Shown: piece by piece, positions 45,626 through 58,824 of the stretch
Position numbering within the stretch: the stretch's first letter is position 1
How the letters are laid out: each line of letters starts with the position of its first letter
Assembly: GCF_003597395.2 (NCBI RefSeq)
Contig: NC_133771.1
Span: 131,187,859-131,251,858 of the forward strand
DNA from: Chelonoidis abingdonii
Lineage: Eukaryota; Chordata; Testudines; Testudinidae
Direction: 5' to 3'
Length of the DNA: 64,000 nt
Notes under the pieces: generated by a model
Databases searched by the model: none
What the model saw: only the letters and a program-made list of their open reading frames with translations
What the model was told of the DNA's origin: nothing
Program-made: the position numbers and the translations under genes

Positions 45626-47108
45626 TTTGTTATTTATAAAAAAAGTTTTTCTACCAAGGGCAGCATGGAGCAAAGGGGGAAGTTGCTTTGGCCCCCACTA
45701 TCCCACACACCTTGGTTTGCCTCCTTAAACCTAAGAAAAGTCTATCTGCTCCATTATATTTCCCACTCCCTCCCCGAACTTTGCAGAACATAACACATGC
45801 TATATGCTGACAAAACTTTGCCCTCCTCACTCCAATTTTTTCCTGAAATTATACCTGATTTCTCGTTCCATTTTAGGACATCTATTGTGTTCATATTTTC
45901 AAGTACTGGAAATAATAAAATGTATGTTTTTTTATTTCCCAATGTCTCGTAATTGGTTATTCACAGTTACAAAGAATTTTAACTAGGAGGGTTTAGTCTA
46001 ACAGTGATCTACTTCCTATTGGGGGTCGGTGGGGGAAGACTCAATATGGGACAAGTTAGGAAGGAGGGAAACTATTTCAAAAATCAGAAAAGTAAATCAA
46101 GCACCATTCTACCTTCCTTGCTAAATCACAAAAGTCACACAAACAGACACTTTAGGATCCAAAGGATGCCTGAACCCCACATAGGATTTAAAAGGCTGCC
46201 CTGGGGGCAAGGAACTACTCTGTGCAGCCATGTATTTCATCAGGTGAAAAATATAATTGGTTCCTGGAGGCAAGTGCTTTACGTTAATAAGGGACATAGG
46301 ACATCTGTTGGTCCTCACCTGCCCTCATCTTAAAGATCCAGAGGAATACCCATTTGTAGGAAAAATGTGGCAATATTCTTAGATATATAAAAAACTACTG
46401 CTCCATCTACAGTACATATTTTGTAAGGCTCACTAAATTCATAAACCCGAATGATCTTAATTGCTTCTGTGGGAAGGTTCCCATGTAATTGTGAGTCAAT
46501 AAATATTATAGAAAGATTTCTTTTCCCATCAAACTAAAAGTGACTACATACAGCAGATGCATTTGTGCACAATGACAAAAATCTCAGTTAAAAGAGCAAT
46601 TCTCAGCTGTGGAATGATCCAGAGAGAATACAGGACAATGTTCCCAACTCGTTCTTGATTAGCCTGACCAGCCATTTTTGAACTCCTACAAAAACACCTG
46701 GGTCCCTCCATTACTAAATAAAAAAGTCTTGCAGTCTGTAAGCACCAGCTACACAAGCTCTGGAGCGCAAACATGGGCAATGGAAACCATACAGTGACAA
46801 CGTAAGTAACTCAATAAAAGGTGACTTATATAAGCCACTTGTTTTCTTTAAGTTAGTGTTATAATACTCTGGTATTATCACTGAAAGCATTCCCTCACTA
46901 AGCTTCAACTTCCACTGGCTATGCATCAGAATTTAAGGTTATATAGTTGTCACAGTTTCAGAATAACTGGACTTTTATTTCCCCCACCAGGGTCCACCAA
47001 TGATATCCACTTTAGGCAGGGGACTAAGGCTGCATATCCCTCTGCTTACACTGTGAAATCCCCAGCAAGGCAAGGGTCATTGCCTGCACTTTTCTTTCTC
47101 TCAGAAGG
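45626..47108. other. Intronic sequence, nothing recognised
   Basis: No exon or clear repeat. Confidence 0.45.
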
Positions 47109-47433
47109 CAAGGTTCAGATTCTGTCATGGGTATTTTTAGTAGAAGTCAGGTACAGGTCATAGGCAATAAACAAAAATTCACAGAAACCCCTGACCTGTC
47201 CCTGACTTTTACTAAAAATACCCAGGGGGTGAAGGGAGACACAAATAGAGCACTGCCAGGGCTTGCAGTTACTTCAGCTTGAGCCTCACTGCTGTTCCTG
47301 CTCCAGCCTCAGCCACTGCTCCAGCAGGCCACAGGTCAACTGCTCCAGGGGCCCTGGGGCTGGCTGCAGGTCCAGCCCTGCCCCAGAGGAGGTCCCGGAA
47401 AGTCACAGAATCTGTGACAGAATCATATCCTTA
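47109..47433. mobile_element. hAT MITE with internal hairpin, second copy
   Basis: Hairpin arms 47129-47160 and 47192-47223 (GTATTTTTAGTAGAAGTCAG and the complement of CCTGACTTTTACTAAAAATA). The ends, CAAGGTTCAGATTCTGTCA and complement TAAGGATATGATTCTGTCA, match 21133-21622, but the order of hairpin and GC-rich core is reversed. The target duplication has decayed. Confidence 0.72.
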
Positions 47434-48282
47434 GCTATAACCTGTGTATTGCCTGCAGTTACAAGTTAACACATAGCTCCTTCTATGCAAGTACATTTAT
47501 TCTTAAAGGAAAAGCATTACAGAGAAATCATTAAAAACAAATGATAAAAACCTATGATCATACTGAAAAACTTACCAGAGTTCACCCGCAACTCCAGTTT
47601 AGGGCTCTGGTGCATTTTAGTCCTTTAAAATTACTCACAACTGGAGGGTTTCCCCTGTGGTTACAAGTTCATCTGTTTTAGATCCAGAACCAAGGCTGGG
47701 CACATTAGCAGTTTCTTTCCACAGCCCAGGCCTTTGACCTTGGCCTTCTGTAACAGGTGATCAGCAGACAATGACCCTTTCCTAAGGGGCGAGTTTCAAA
47801 GGCTGGGTTTTTGCATAACAAGAGTTGGGAAATTTTAATTAACTTGTCCCTAGGGATTCCCCAGGAAAGCTACTTAACACTCATTGTCCCAAAAGTCCAT
47901 TCTTGTCTGGCACATTTTCAATACAGTCTTTTGGTCTGCAAGGTCCTCCATCTGTCATATTACCTCTCTAGAGAGGTTATATACAATCCTGACCCACAAT
48001 AACATACATACTTAATACAATAAGGTCTTTCAAGGATATTGCAGGAAATTACCATCTCTGTCACAGTAATATTGTACAATGGGCCCAACTGTAAAGTCGG
48101 GACTTGTGTTTCCACAGCAACATGAGCCAGCACTGAATTTCAACTTCAAACTGATAGGAGATAAAGACCAAACATGCTGCTTCTGCTCTGGGCCAATGCA
48201 TTCAAAAGACAGGTCATCAGTGGCATGGCCTGGGGCACACGGCAGCAACAACAACAAAGTCCACTCCCAGGAAGGAAATTAG
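47434..48282. other. Intronic sequence, nothing recognised
   Basis: No exon or clear repeat. Confidence 0.45.
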
Positions 48283-48340
48283 GGCCTGCTCTGAAGCCAA
48301 CTGAGTCAATGGAAAGACTCCAACAGACTTTGGATCCGGC
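48283..48340. repeat. Short palindromic hairpin element
   Basis: GGCCTGCTCTGAAGCCAACT to AGACTTTGGATCCGGC around CAATGGAAAGACTCC; same family as 38829-38892. Confidence 0.55.
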
Positions 48341-50442
48341 TATTATAGAGCTGGTGTAAGTAACAAAATAGGAGTAGAATCATTTGTGTCTACATAATCT
48401 CAGTATTTCTGGCATTCAGACACCAATTATATCTTGTGATACTTGTACTTACTACAGAATCCTTCATATTAACCACAAATGTTCTACTGAACTTGCAATA
48501 TGCATTTCACATATTTCACAATAGTTCCACTCATTACAGCGAATGTACAGGATTTTATGGTATGCACATGTGTATCCAAAGATGTAATTACAGTGTAGTC
48601 AATATTCCTGTAATACGCTCACAAACTTAATGTCACAAAAAAAATCTAAGTCAAAAAAACAGTTCTAAACATTCACTAATTATCAAATTTCATGGAGTTC
48701 CATCTACCCTTAAAAATACTACTTTTTGCCTGTCCTTGTTTAAATGTTCTCCTCCATCCCACAGAAAGCTGGATGAGTGGGACATCTGTCCCTGGCTACT
48801 GCAGGAGCTGGTTGTAGAGAACTTGTGCTCCCAGTCACCAGAGGTGATGGTGGGCTTTATTCGACTTATCCTCCAGTACGGAAGCCTTGCAGATGCTATG
48901 TTCTACCCTTTGCAACCACTATAGGTGCTAACAGGTGGAAGAGCAACTTTCAGCCCTAAAATTTCCATCTGCTCTCCCTAGCTGAGGATAGCTCCAGCTC
49001 TGTGTAATGAAGCTATTAGTCAGGAGATTTCAATTTCAAGAACATTGCCACTTTTAGAATCTCCCCTGAATTACTTTGAAGGAAGAACACAGGCACACAA
49101 AGATGTCAAGACACACTGAGCATGTTCAGAGCATTTTCTGATTTAATTCTCAAGTGCCCAGTCATAATGAACATAGGGTGAAGACACCCTCAGGAAGGGG
49201 TCAGATTTGGGCAGCAACGTAAAGATGAAATCTGCTTTATCTGGCTACATTAGAATGAGTGGTACCCTAAAGAAACAGCAGTTTCCATGACAGTGGCGAG
49301 TCCACATGCTCTTCAGCCACAAATTAATTTACATTCAATAGTGCCCCTGGAGCATTAAATTCCTTTTGACTTTCCTATGAGAAATGCACAACATAGAAAG
49401 CTGTTTATATAGCAGTACATAGCAATAAATAAAGTGTGTTCGAGGAATATTATTTTCAGTAGTTGTCTAGTGGTATAACAATATCCAATTCAGAATACAG
49501 TAGTGGTTGATGGTTATTTACAGTAGTCAAATCCACTTATAGGGGAAAGTCTTTGCTTCTTCCAGAATTTAACTTTTAGTAACATAGCATTTAAACAAAC
49601 AAATGTTGATTTAATATTAGGGTTTTTCCTACAGAGAATTGAGCCTCAGACTAAAAATGCTTGATTAAAAACAGATCTAAGGATATCTACAGTGTTTTAA
49701 AAGGGTCTATACAATTGCTCAGATGATTGCTTATCAATTCAATACAGCCCTAAAGATTACTCATGTCTAGTAGCATTATTAAAGGGCAACCAAACTTTCT
49801 TCTTATTCTCATGAAGAAAACTGGCTCTTATTGTGTGCTAATCCCAGCTACACTTGAGTAACATCAGTGTAAGAAGATGAAAGTTATCAGCTAGTTTCAT
49901 TTCTTTCCATGTGTAAGAGAATAATCTCTCCTTTCTCTCTCTCAGGCTATGTTGCTGAGCCAGGCAAAACTATTAATCCCCCTAGACTGTACCTCACAAA
50001 TATATTTTCTTGCTTCTATCTAATGTGTCCATGCTTTGTCCATCTGTCTTTATGTGCATACTGCTTGATTTTCCAAGTGCTATTAAAACCTCATGAAGTA
50101 CCTCAGCATTTGGATTCCACCTGATCTCAAGGATATATACTGAGCAAGAACTTCAAATTGCTATTGAAAATCCTGAAAAGTGATTGGGACATATGGTGTC
50201 TACAATATTACGCCTGTTATTATGGCGTCAGTCACATTACAATGATTTCCACTCCAAAAATGAATTATTCACCACTGAAGATTCCCATTGCACATTCTGA
50301 AAATATTTTAAAGAGATCAGGCATTTGTGTTATTTCTGACAGGGTGAGAAAAAAGCCAGTATTTGAGACAAAAATTACAGGCTCACACAAAATTATGATT
50401 TTATAAAATGTGCATGATTAAATGGCAATCTTTGATACGATT
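48341..50442. other. Intronic sequence, nothing recognised
   Basis: No exon or clear repeat. Confidence 0.45.
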
Positions 50443-50940
50443 TGTCACTCTACAAGCAGGAGCTTCTGTCCCCTCCCCTCCCCTCCCCTTCCCATAGCTA
50501 TCAGCCAAATATGTGTTGCCACAGCCAGTTTCTATCACGCAGGTTTATTCTCTTAAGTGAGTAAACAAACAGAAAACAGTCTTTTAACTTACTCTTTGCT
50601 CTCTGGCTTCCGGGCCATTCCTCCTAGGGTCTCTGGCATCCTGCTGCTGGCAGCTTCCTAGTTCTCATCAGCTCTGCTCCCTTCCTGGAGTAGTAAACCT
50701 CAGGGCTGCCTCCCTGAGCACCTGGCCCCTTACTCTAGGGACTCACCATTGGAGTTAGCTCCAGTCCACCATGGTTTTCCTGCCCTATGCACCACCTGCC
50801 ACAATCACTTTCCCCTTCTGCTTTGCCTCTAACAGTCCTTTATAGGCCCAGGTGTAGCCCAGCCCCTTTAATTGGCTGGATTGGGCTCACTTGTTCTAAC
50901 ACTGCTGCGTCTACTTACAGGGATCAGCTCCCCTGTGACA
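50443..50940 (-). mobile_element. Solo LTR in antisense orientation
   Basis: The ends are TGTCAC (50443) and GTGACA (50940), so TG...CA with a 6-bp inverted terminus. On the minus strand there is a TATA box TATAAAGG (50844-50837), then a leader and AATAAA at about 50548-50543, then the 3' end with a G-rich repeat (complement of the CCCCT repeat at 50469-50494). No flanking duplication is visible. It is in the same orientation as RPS6KA2. Confidence 0.6.
50469..50494. repeat. CCCCT simple repeat
   Basis: About four to five CCCCT/CCCCTC units inside the LTR. The complementary strand is G-rich. Confidence 0.8.
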
Positions 50941-51050
50941 GTTGCCAACTGTGGCTGATATGAGAAACTATGTACATCTAACTGTTTAGGGTAGAAGAAA
51001 TTTTCTCTTGGGGCAAGTTATCCCATCACTGGATATATGCTGACATACAA

Positions 51051-51079
51051 GTGTGTGTGTGTGTGTGCGCGCGCGCGCA
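51051..51079. repeat. TG/CG alternating tract
   Basis: (GT)n switching to (GC)n, strictly alternating purine-pyrimidine. Such tracts can adopt Z-DNA. Confidence 0.9.
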
Positions 51080-51394
51080 TGTTGGGGGAGATAATCAATT
51101 CCATGAATTTTTTTTGCAGTACAGTTTATTTCCAGGGTTTGTGTTTGGAACAGTGCAGTGCCAATTCCCTGAGTACAATGGTGCCCTTTTAAAAGGGAGG
51201 GGGGAAGACCCAAAAAAGGTTAATAAATGTAATAAACTAACCCACCCATCACCCCTGCCATCTTGCAATGCACCAGGGGATGGGGGGTCGGCAAGGGTTC
51301 TCGCAGTCTTATAAGGGAATGAGAGTGTTTCAAGATCCACCGATCCACTGGCAAGAATGCCTTGCCACGACCCCTCACAAACGCAACCCTAAGA

Positions 51395-51840
51395 CAAGGT
51401 GGGTGAAGCAATATCTTTTATTGCAGCAGTTCTCAAACTTTAGCAACCCGAGGACCTCCATTCTGATTTAAAAGATTTTTGCAGCCCCCCCAAGCCTCCC
51501 GCTCAGTTCTAGGCCCAACCCCTATCCCACCTCTTCCCACCCCACCCTTCTCTTCTCTATCTCTTTCTGCCCCTCCCTTGAGTGCGCCCCATCACCGCTC
51601 CTTCCTCTCCCTCTCAGTGCCTCTTGCACGCCACTGAACACTGTTCTCTGGCATGCAGGGGGCACTGGGAGGGTGGGGGAGGAGTTGAAGGAGGGAGGGG
51701 GAAGAGATGATCAGTGGGGCCTGTGGATCCTCTGGAGTAACCTTGTGGATCTCAGGGGTCGGCGAACCCCAGTTTGAGAAACACTGTTTAATTGGACCAA
51801 CTTCTCACAGCAGAAGTGCTCCAGTCAAATGTAAACATAG
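51395..51840 (-). mobile_element. Penelope-like family A tail fragment, antisense, split by a hAT MITE
   Basis: GACAAGGTGGGTGAAGCAAT then ATCTTTTATTG, interrupted, and resumed TTGGACCAACTTCTCAC after the MITE. The downstream part is lost. Confidence 0.7.
51424..51786. mobile_element. hAT MITE (CAGTGGTTCTCAAACT-like), 8-bp target duplication
   Basis: Flanked by TTTTATTG (51416-51423) and TTTAATTG (51787-51794), one mismatch. Ends CAGCAGTTCTCAAACTTT and complement ACAGTGTTTCTCAAACTG resemble Charlie-type hAT termini. The interior is C-rich then G-rich. Confidence 0.88.
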
Positions 51841-52446
51841 TGGTCCATCGAGGGGGCAGCAGGATCTAATGCAGACAGATCCCAGATCATACAGTGGTTG
51901 AATAAGGCTGCCAATCTTTGACTGCCATGACATTTGCCATGATATAGCCAACAAAAGTCTGCCACTGCTGATGGGTGTGCATGGGCAGAAGACCACTGGT
52001 TGACATGTACATTAATAGCTTTACAGGTCAAATTCTGCCCTTATTCACACGTGTACAACCACAATAAAATCAGAATTTGGTGCTCTCTATTTAAGACATG
52101 AACACAATTACTGTTTTCCTACTGAATCTGTGAATTATGTTTAATCTACATGCAAATAATATCAATAGAAAGGTAAGTTCAGGAGTAAGGTTTTTTTGCC
52201 CATAAATTGCCACTTGTGGCGGCAGCCTGAGAAGTGTTACAGTGATCCTCATTATGCACTTGTGTTGAATGGCTTTTAATGCTTCCACTTTAGACTACCA
52301 GCAGCTTTTGCTAAACTCCCTGAGAAAACAAATCTAGTGTTCAGTAGCCCAGCTAGTTCTCATATAACAGATAGAATAAACTATGAATGCCCAAGACATT
52401 TCTTGTATTAAATAAAAATGACATCAATCCACTGGTTTAAAATACG

Positions 52447-52478
<32 letters not shown>

Positions 52479-55400
52479 GATTTGAGATTTTTATGAAGGG
52501 AAAACTGAATTAGGACTAGATTGAAGATAAATTCTCCAGTTGGCCAAGTTCACTTTGTGCTGTGTAAGTGAACTTAAAAAGGCTGAAAGTTGTTGTCCCA
52601 GGAGAATTCCCCCTGGGCAAGGGCAATCTCTGCCAATGTAAAACTGGAAGAGGTGGTTAAGTTGACCCTGCGCTGCCCATCATAAGTGGGGAAGGAGAGT
52701 ATCAGGAAAGGGAGAGGAGGAGGCATTTCCTGAAAAGAGAAATGAGTGCAGGGGCTATGGCAGAGCTGAGAATCAGAGAGCTGCTATCAGCTTCTTGTTG
52801 CTCCCTCTTCACTTTCTGAGCCCTAGGTTTTCACACTGAGCCCTAAACACAGAGCGGGGTATGTAGCTGTGCTGTCCCTGGGAAAGCACTGGGAAACATG
52901 CTGCTCAGAGCCCCAATTCCACCGCTGCCCCCTTCTTTCTCTGTGGGAGGAGGGAGAAAAAGGGTGTAGTTTACTTCACGTGTTGGACCCTACCAGCTCT
53001 GCTGCTCAGGGTGCAGGGGGGTGAGGAAGAAGGTTGTGGAGCCATGGCATCATTCCCTCCCTGGCCTCTTGCTCAGTTTGGGACCAGGAGCTTTGAGCTG
53101 AGTAGCCTGAATGTGACCATGCTGGTAGGGAGGGAGGCTACTTTCTCTTCATGGCCACATTAAGGCTAGGAACAATTCAGATCTTGATTGTATTGTGTAT
53201 ATAGTGTTCCTAATTCTCTACTATGTCCATGCTGTGCTCCAACACAGTGGACAGCAGAAGCCACAAGGATCTAGCTGAGACTGAGTCCCAGATCCTTGGC
53301 CACCCAGTGCTGGCAGAAATGAGAGTAGCAGAGGAGCCTATTCTAATGGAGTTTATGCGAGCAGGGCACCCCTCCCAGGCATGCCCCTCCTCTTCCTCCT
53401 TCCACTGGGGGTGAGAAAGGGACAGGGGGCATAGGAAGCAGTAATGATAGTGAAGATTCTCCTACACAGAAGAAATTCTGCTGTGGGAATCTCCACTTGG
53501 TATAATTTCACTTTATACCACTTACACTGAGCAAGATGAACTTGATGGACTGGAGTACCCAGCCCACTGTATTTAAATGGTACAGCACAGCATGGGTTAG
53601 GGCCCATGACACCGTTGCCCCCTTCCCCTCTCCATGCACACACAATAAATAGATATTTGATAAAGGAAAGAAAGCAATCACTCAAGAAGAGTCCCTATAC
53701 ATCACAGACAATGCATTGAAGGAAGAACTAATAATATAATATGTTTATGGAAACCGATTTCTCCCAGTGCCCCTCAAGAGAATCATCACTCATTTTAGCC
53801 TTACAAATGCTTTAACAGAAGGTAGCCTTTCCTAGTGAAGTGGGACCAATGTGCAGTGGATGCTGGAGACCTGCTGTGAATAATTAATGACGTGATTTCA
53901 GGCATTGAGTTATGCCTGGATTCCTAAAGGAACTGGTCTACTTAAGGAACTGGGCTTATTAAATGCATTTTCCAAGGAAAAAAAGCAAAATCTGTTAAAT
54001 GAAGCAATTTGACCAATTTGTGATATGTTTTTTCCCTAGGTCCCTCACTGTACATTCCAAATCCATCCACCAGATAATTGAATCAAAGACGGTTATAATA
54101 TCTCACTTACTAAATTACCATGCATTTTCCTAATTAGCAATTACAGCCCCCTGTTGCCGCAAACGTTTACTGAGTAATACCTTTGTTCCAACGTAGGCTC
54201 TGACACAACAATAGAATGTAATAATAATGCACTAAAAATGTGCTAGTGAGGCTGAATACCAAGTGCCTTGCCTAAATGAAAAAAAGGGTCCCGGGCTCAA
54301 AGGCAGCTGAGGCTCTAAATACAAAACGCTGTGAGAGGGTAGGGACTAAAATTTAATGATTATTAATTAGAATCCCAGTGTGGATAGAAAAACATTTAAA
54401 AAACCTAAGCATGCAAGCTTTTGATAAGCTGCACTACAAATCTTGTTTTAAATGCTTCTCTGGTTTATGATGTTACTTATCTACCGTGTCCAACCTCCCT
54501 GCTCTGTCTCCTGTTAAAGACAAGGGAAGATTTGACACGGACTTCACCCACAGCAGGAACAGGGCTATTCGGGAATGGAATTTTACGGTAATTTTAAAAT
54601 TCTGTGTTTGAGGGATCACTTTCACTTTGATTCTAGAATTTCACAGAATTCTAATTAAAAAAAATCACGAGAGTTGTTAAGTAAGTCTGACCCAGAACTC
54701 TGCTTCTTTTAAGGCTTTTAACTATGTCCAAAGACAGACTAGAGAGTGTTCATATATACATATGCAAGCCCATGCACATGTGTATACACTTATACCTATG
54801 CACCCCTACAGTTTAGGGACTATATTCCCTAGGCACAGTTAAATTAGCATCAAATGGCAGAATGCTGTTCTAAGATACAGTATGTTTAAGCTCAGGACAT
54901 GACTTGAGAATACTGTTTCTCCTGACTTAGAAATGCTTCCATGTATTTCCCAATGAGTTTCACCCTCATCTGCTCAAAAACATCCCAGTTCTAAGGATTT
55001 GGCATCTGTATCAGTAGATAGGATTACCCAGCCTTATGCAAGTAAATGCTTTCTCAAAGCCAGCAGGTGACAGGAGCACATTACACCAAGTTGCCAAGAG
55101 CTCATGTTCATTATTGTCTCAGCTCCCGGTGGCTACAGGATACACGTACTGTAACTAAGTTCCAGAGCTATGGCAGAAGAGTAGGCCACAGATTTGTACC
55201 AACCCCTTAACCTGTGTATAATTGTGGCACATTCAAGGATTTGATGAAGACACAAAGTTACTTGCTCACGCCCCAAATCCTGAGTTCCTGGCCAGAAACT
55301 GTTCAAGGAACCAAACAATAATATATCAAGGAGATTCCAGAAAAAACATTAAACAAAGCTAATAGTTTTTACAATACAGCTATTAGAGTCTATCTTCATC

Positions 55401-56230
55401 CTGAGATTAATGTACCTCACTTTATCTAGTTATTCCTTGTGACTTCTCAAGTATTATGAGCTATAAAGGAACTAAAACTGCTGGCTCATAAAAAAAGCAA
55501 TGCTTCTTATTTCTTTTCAAAAGCTCATATAAGTAAATGAGCTTCTGAGAAGAAAAATAACAGATAGCAAAATACATAAGAAATCTACAGTATTAGATAT
55601 ATTTTTAAAAAATGTATCCAGTATAAATTTTATGCTCAACTACGTCTCCAGGCTGGAAAAACAACTTGCAAAATGAGAAAAGATAAACAAAAAACTGCAT
55701 GGTGTGGAATATCTACTAAATTACATCCTTCCCATTCAGGCATACCTCTACCAGTAGACAAGGGAAGGAGTAGATTAGAACAGAGTGTTGTTTGCAAGCG
55801 GGAAGTGGGTAGCACAGTGACCTTCTTCTTCCTGGCCCTGAAGTTTCCCTTTCTCTGAACTCTTCATGCCCCTCATTCCATCTACCCCAGTCACATTTTT
55901 TTCCTCAATAATGTTCACAGACATTGGGCCCAGATCTTGTTTGCACTGATGTCCCTTCATACTCTGGCAGCATAAAGGGACCTTGAATGAGGCGTACATT
56001 GCATTTACTCTCATTATAAAGCTCCCTTAAGCTGCCGGAGTGGTGAAAAGGAATCTTAGTGTTCACGGGAATCAGCCCCATTAATTCCTAGTATAAAAAC
56101 CAAATAAATCTCCAAACAAAAATCTGCTGACAAGTGCTACTCTAAACCTGTACAATTACACACATTATTCAGGATAAAAATCAATAAAAGCAAACCATAG
56201 AAATCACGACCTATGATGATGTATGCACTT
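51841..56230. other. Intronic sequence with one CA microsatellite
   Basis: (CA)15 at 52450-52479. 52500-53650 is somewhat GC-richer but shows no exon. The rest is AT-rich and unassigned. Confidence 0.45.
52450..52479. repeat. CA microsatellite
   Basis: About 15 uninterrupted CA units. Confidence 0.95.
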
Positions 56231-56231
56231 G

Positions 56232-56508
56232 TGAGGGAATATCTACAGGAATACTTACTGTGTGGCAAGCTGAGGTGTAAATCTACAGTGCTCCAGCGTG
56301 CTGTGCACTAACTGTCTGCGTGGACCCTGTTGCTGAGTCGTAGACGTTCTGTAGTGTGCGTGGACGTACTGCTGTTTCAAATGGGCACAAGGGTACTTTT
56401 AGCGAGCAGCAGCAGGGCCCTAATGGACAGTTAGTGTTCAGCACACTACAGAACTGTAGATTTACACCCTTGCTTGCTGTGCAATATGTATTAGTGTAGA
56501 CATGCCCC
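56232..56508. mobile_element. MITE with about 55-bp terminal inverted repeats
   Basis: Left arm 56232-56287 (GGAATATCTACAGGAATACT ... GGTGTAAATCTACAG) is the imperfect complement of 56454-56508 (CTGTAGATTTACACCC ... TAGTGTAGACATGCCCC). The terminal TGTCTACACT motif links it to the Harbinger-like elements at 486 and 23676. Target duplication not determined. Confidence 0.75.
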
Positions 56509-56848
56509 GATACCAAACTTACCCCAGGCCAGTATATTGCAAATCTCTGTGCAGGAACAAAACCTTAACTTTGTTCCTGTAGTGGACTCTTTCATTCACA
56601 GGTAAAAGTTTGCCAGATAAGGTCTATATATTATATGTTTTGCTATTTTGGAATGAAGGATTTTAAGTAGTTCACAGACTATGATTATTTAACTTTTTTT
56701 TTAACCAAACATTAAAAGAACAGGTTTGCAATTGCACATGTAGATTAGCACTTCTCAACCATAACTGCTAGATAGCAACACTTTTTATTTTGAGACTATA
56801 TACTTATAGGGATGGTGAGCAGCATGGGATTTGTTTTAAACTGCTGAA
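56509..56848. other. Intronic sequence, nothing recognised
   Basis: AT-rich, no repeat end seen. Confidence 0.4.
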
Positions 56849-56911
56849 AGTCACAGAGGTCATGGAAATCATGGAATCTGTGACTTCTGTGACCTCTATG
56901 ACAAAAATGGA
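56849..56911. repeat. Fragment of the hairpin hAT MITE family
   Basis: GTCACAGAGGTCATGGAAAT to CTGTGACCTCTATGACAAA is itself a palindrome and matches the terminal region of 61047-61444. Confidence 0.55.
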
Positions 56912-57289
56912 ACCTTACTAATCAGTAATTGGGTATCTTTCATTCTCCACTTACAGACATCTCTTGACCTGACAAGGCATCCATGAATGATTTTCAGTCC
57001 CTTTGCCTGAAGCTTGATAATCAGAGTGAAACAGCCAAAGAAATGCTGAGAGATTTGCATACATGCAGCTATTATAATGTCTAATTTCAATAAACTACAC
57101 TTAGCCAAAGAAAATCTTAATAAATGAAGCTTATAACACAAAACCCAAGTACCCAAACCCAAACAAAATCCCCAGATTCCATGTCGACTTGAACCATACA
57201 CTAGGACTAGATAGTTACATTATGCACAGGGTATCATGACAATTTTTTTAAAGTAGCCTCTGATTTTGTATGTCTCAATTTTTATTTAG
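56912..57289. other. Intronic sequence, nothing recognised
   Basis: No exon or clear repeat. Confidence 0.4.
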
Positions 57290-57410
57290 ATTGAAAGCTC
57301 TTTGGGGCAGGGATCATCTTTTTGTTTAGTGTTTGTACAGCACCTAGCACAGAGGGCTCTTGCTCCATGACTGGGGCTTCTTGCTACTACAATACAAAAC
57401 ACAGATAAAT
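57290..57410 (+). repeat. L2-like LINE 3' tail
   Basis: GAAAGCTCTTTGGGGCAGGG, then TTTGTACAGCACCTAGCACA and CATGACTGGGGCTTCTTGCT. It resembles the 3' end of L2-type LINEs (GGGCAGGGA ... CAGCGCCTAGCACAGTG). Confidence 0.65.
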
Positions 57411-57424
57411 CCTAATCATAGATG

Positions 57425-57507
57425 CCTGATTTTCAGAGGTATTGACCACCAACAGTTCCAATTCATTTCAGTTCCAGTTGTGGTGATCGGCACCTCTGAA
57501 AATCAGG
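57425..57507. repeat. Palindromic hairpin element with 16-bp perfect arms
   Basis: CCTGATTTTCAGAGGT (57425-57440) and its exact complement (57492-57507) bound an 83-bp imperfect palindrome. Related decayed copies are at 20240, 30460 and 43355. Confidence 0.8.
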
Positions 57508-57634
57508 TCCTTTGAAGGTGTCTCCAGCTGGTCCCCCCAAAACAGAGGCACGCAAAATCTGAGAACACTTTGGAATATAGAATATGGCCTTATCACAAGC
57601 AAGTGGAAGTTGACAGAAGGACTATGGTCTAGGA

Positions 57635-57950
57635 CAGGGGTAGGCAATCTATGGCATGCATGCCGAATGCGGCACACAAGCTGATTTTCAGTGGCACTCA
57701 CACTGCCAGGGTCCTGGCCACTGGTCTTGGGGGCTCTGTATTTTAATTTAATTTTAAATGAAGCTTCTTAAATATTTTAAAAACTTTATTTGCTTTATAT
57801 ACAACAATAGTTTAGTTATATATTATAGACTTATAGAAAGAGCCCTTCTTCTAAAAACATTAAAAAATGTATTACTGGCACACGAAACCTTAAATCAGAG
57901 TGAATAAATGAAGACTCGGCACACCACTTCTGAAAGGTTGCCGACCCCTG
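57635..57950 (+). mobile_element. hAT MITE (CAGGGGTAGGCAA family), 8-bp target duplication
   Basis: Flanked by GTCTAGGA (57627-57634) and ATCTAGGA (57951-57958). Ends CAGGGGTAGGCAATCTA and complement CAGGGGTCGGCAACCTT. The AT-rich core matches 12621-12903 in reverse. No coding. Confidence 0.9.
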
Positions 57951-57958
57951 ATCTAGGA

Positions 57959-58824
57959 GTACTTCTCACTATGAGCAAAATTGCAATAAGGCCCACTGTG
58001 CAGCATAATAGTACTTAGAGGGAGAAAGCAAGTACAAGCAGCATCCCAAGCATTATTAAAAACATGCTGCTCCACTGTGTAAAAAATGACCAATCCATTC
58101 TGCAACTTTTGTAGCTTGTGTTAAAACAGCATCAGCCACAGCTGACCTTCTTCAGCGGCTTTGACAAGTCTATATGAGCTGCCCTTGTTACATAAAGGCA
58201 ATCAGTCAGAAACTGGAGAACAATGGCCTTATGAGGGTTCATAAAAACTGAATGCAAATTTTCTATCCCCATCACCCAGGGCCAAACTATTCCTAGAACC
58301 ACTTATGCATAGTTTCCACTTAAATCAAACTGAGTATTGCTTGAGTAGGGACTGCAGTACAGATCTTGTTGTCCGTGAACCACAATTGGAGTGATAGCTT
58401 GAGAAATGCCCCTCTGGTCAGTTTTATTGTATCAGTCTGCCCATCTTTTCAAATTAAATATCATTGCTTCACCAATTCCCTTCCATTATGTGACACTGCA
58501 CAAGAGAGGCATTTATTTTGTTAGGTATTGCATGTACTACATTAATAATGTTTCAGCATTTCTCTAAATTACATGCCCCAGAGTATGAACATTAACTAAT
58601 ATACATATTTAATTTCATTTTAACAAGATGTTCACTATAGATTGGAACAACCAGGGAGGAACTCTATGAAAGGATCCTTGCAAATTTCCTCCTCCAGCAC
58701 AGATTCCTGTCTGAGGGGACAATTTTGCTCCAGGTTAGTAGTTTCTAACCTTGGGTCTCCAGAGTGACAATGTCACATGATTGAAATAAACTAGTGATTC
58801 CAAATGCTAATACCTTGGATTCAT
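57959..58824. other. Intronic sequence, nothing recognised
   Basis: No exon or clear repeat. Confidence 0.4.
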
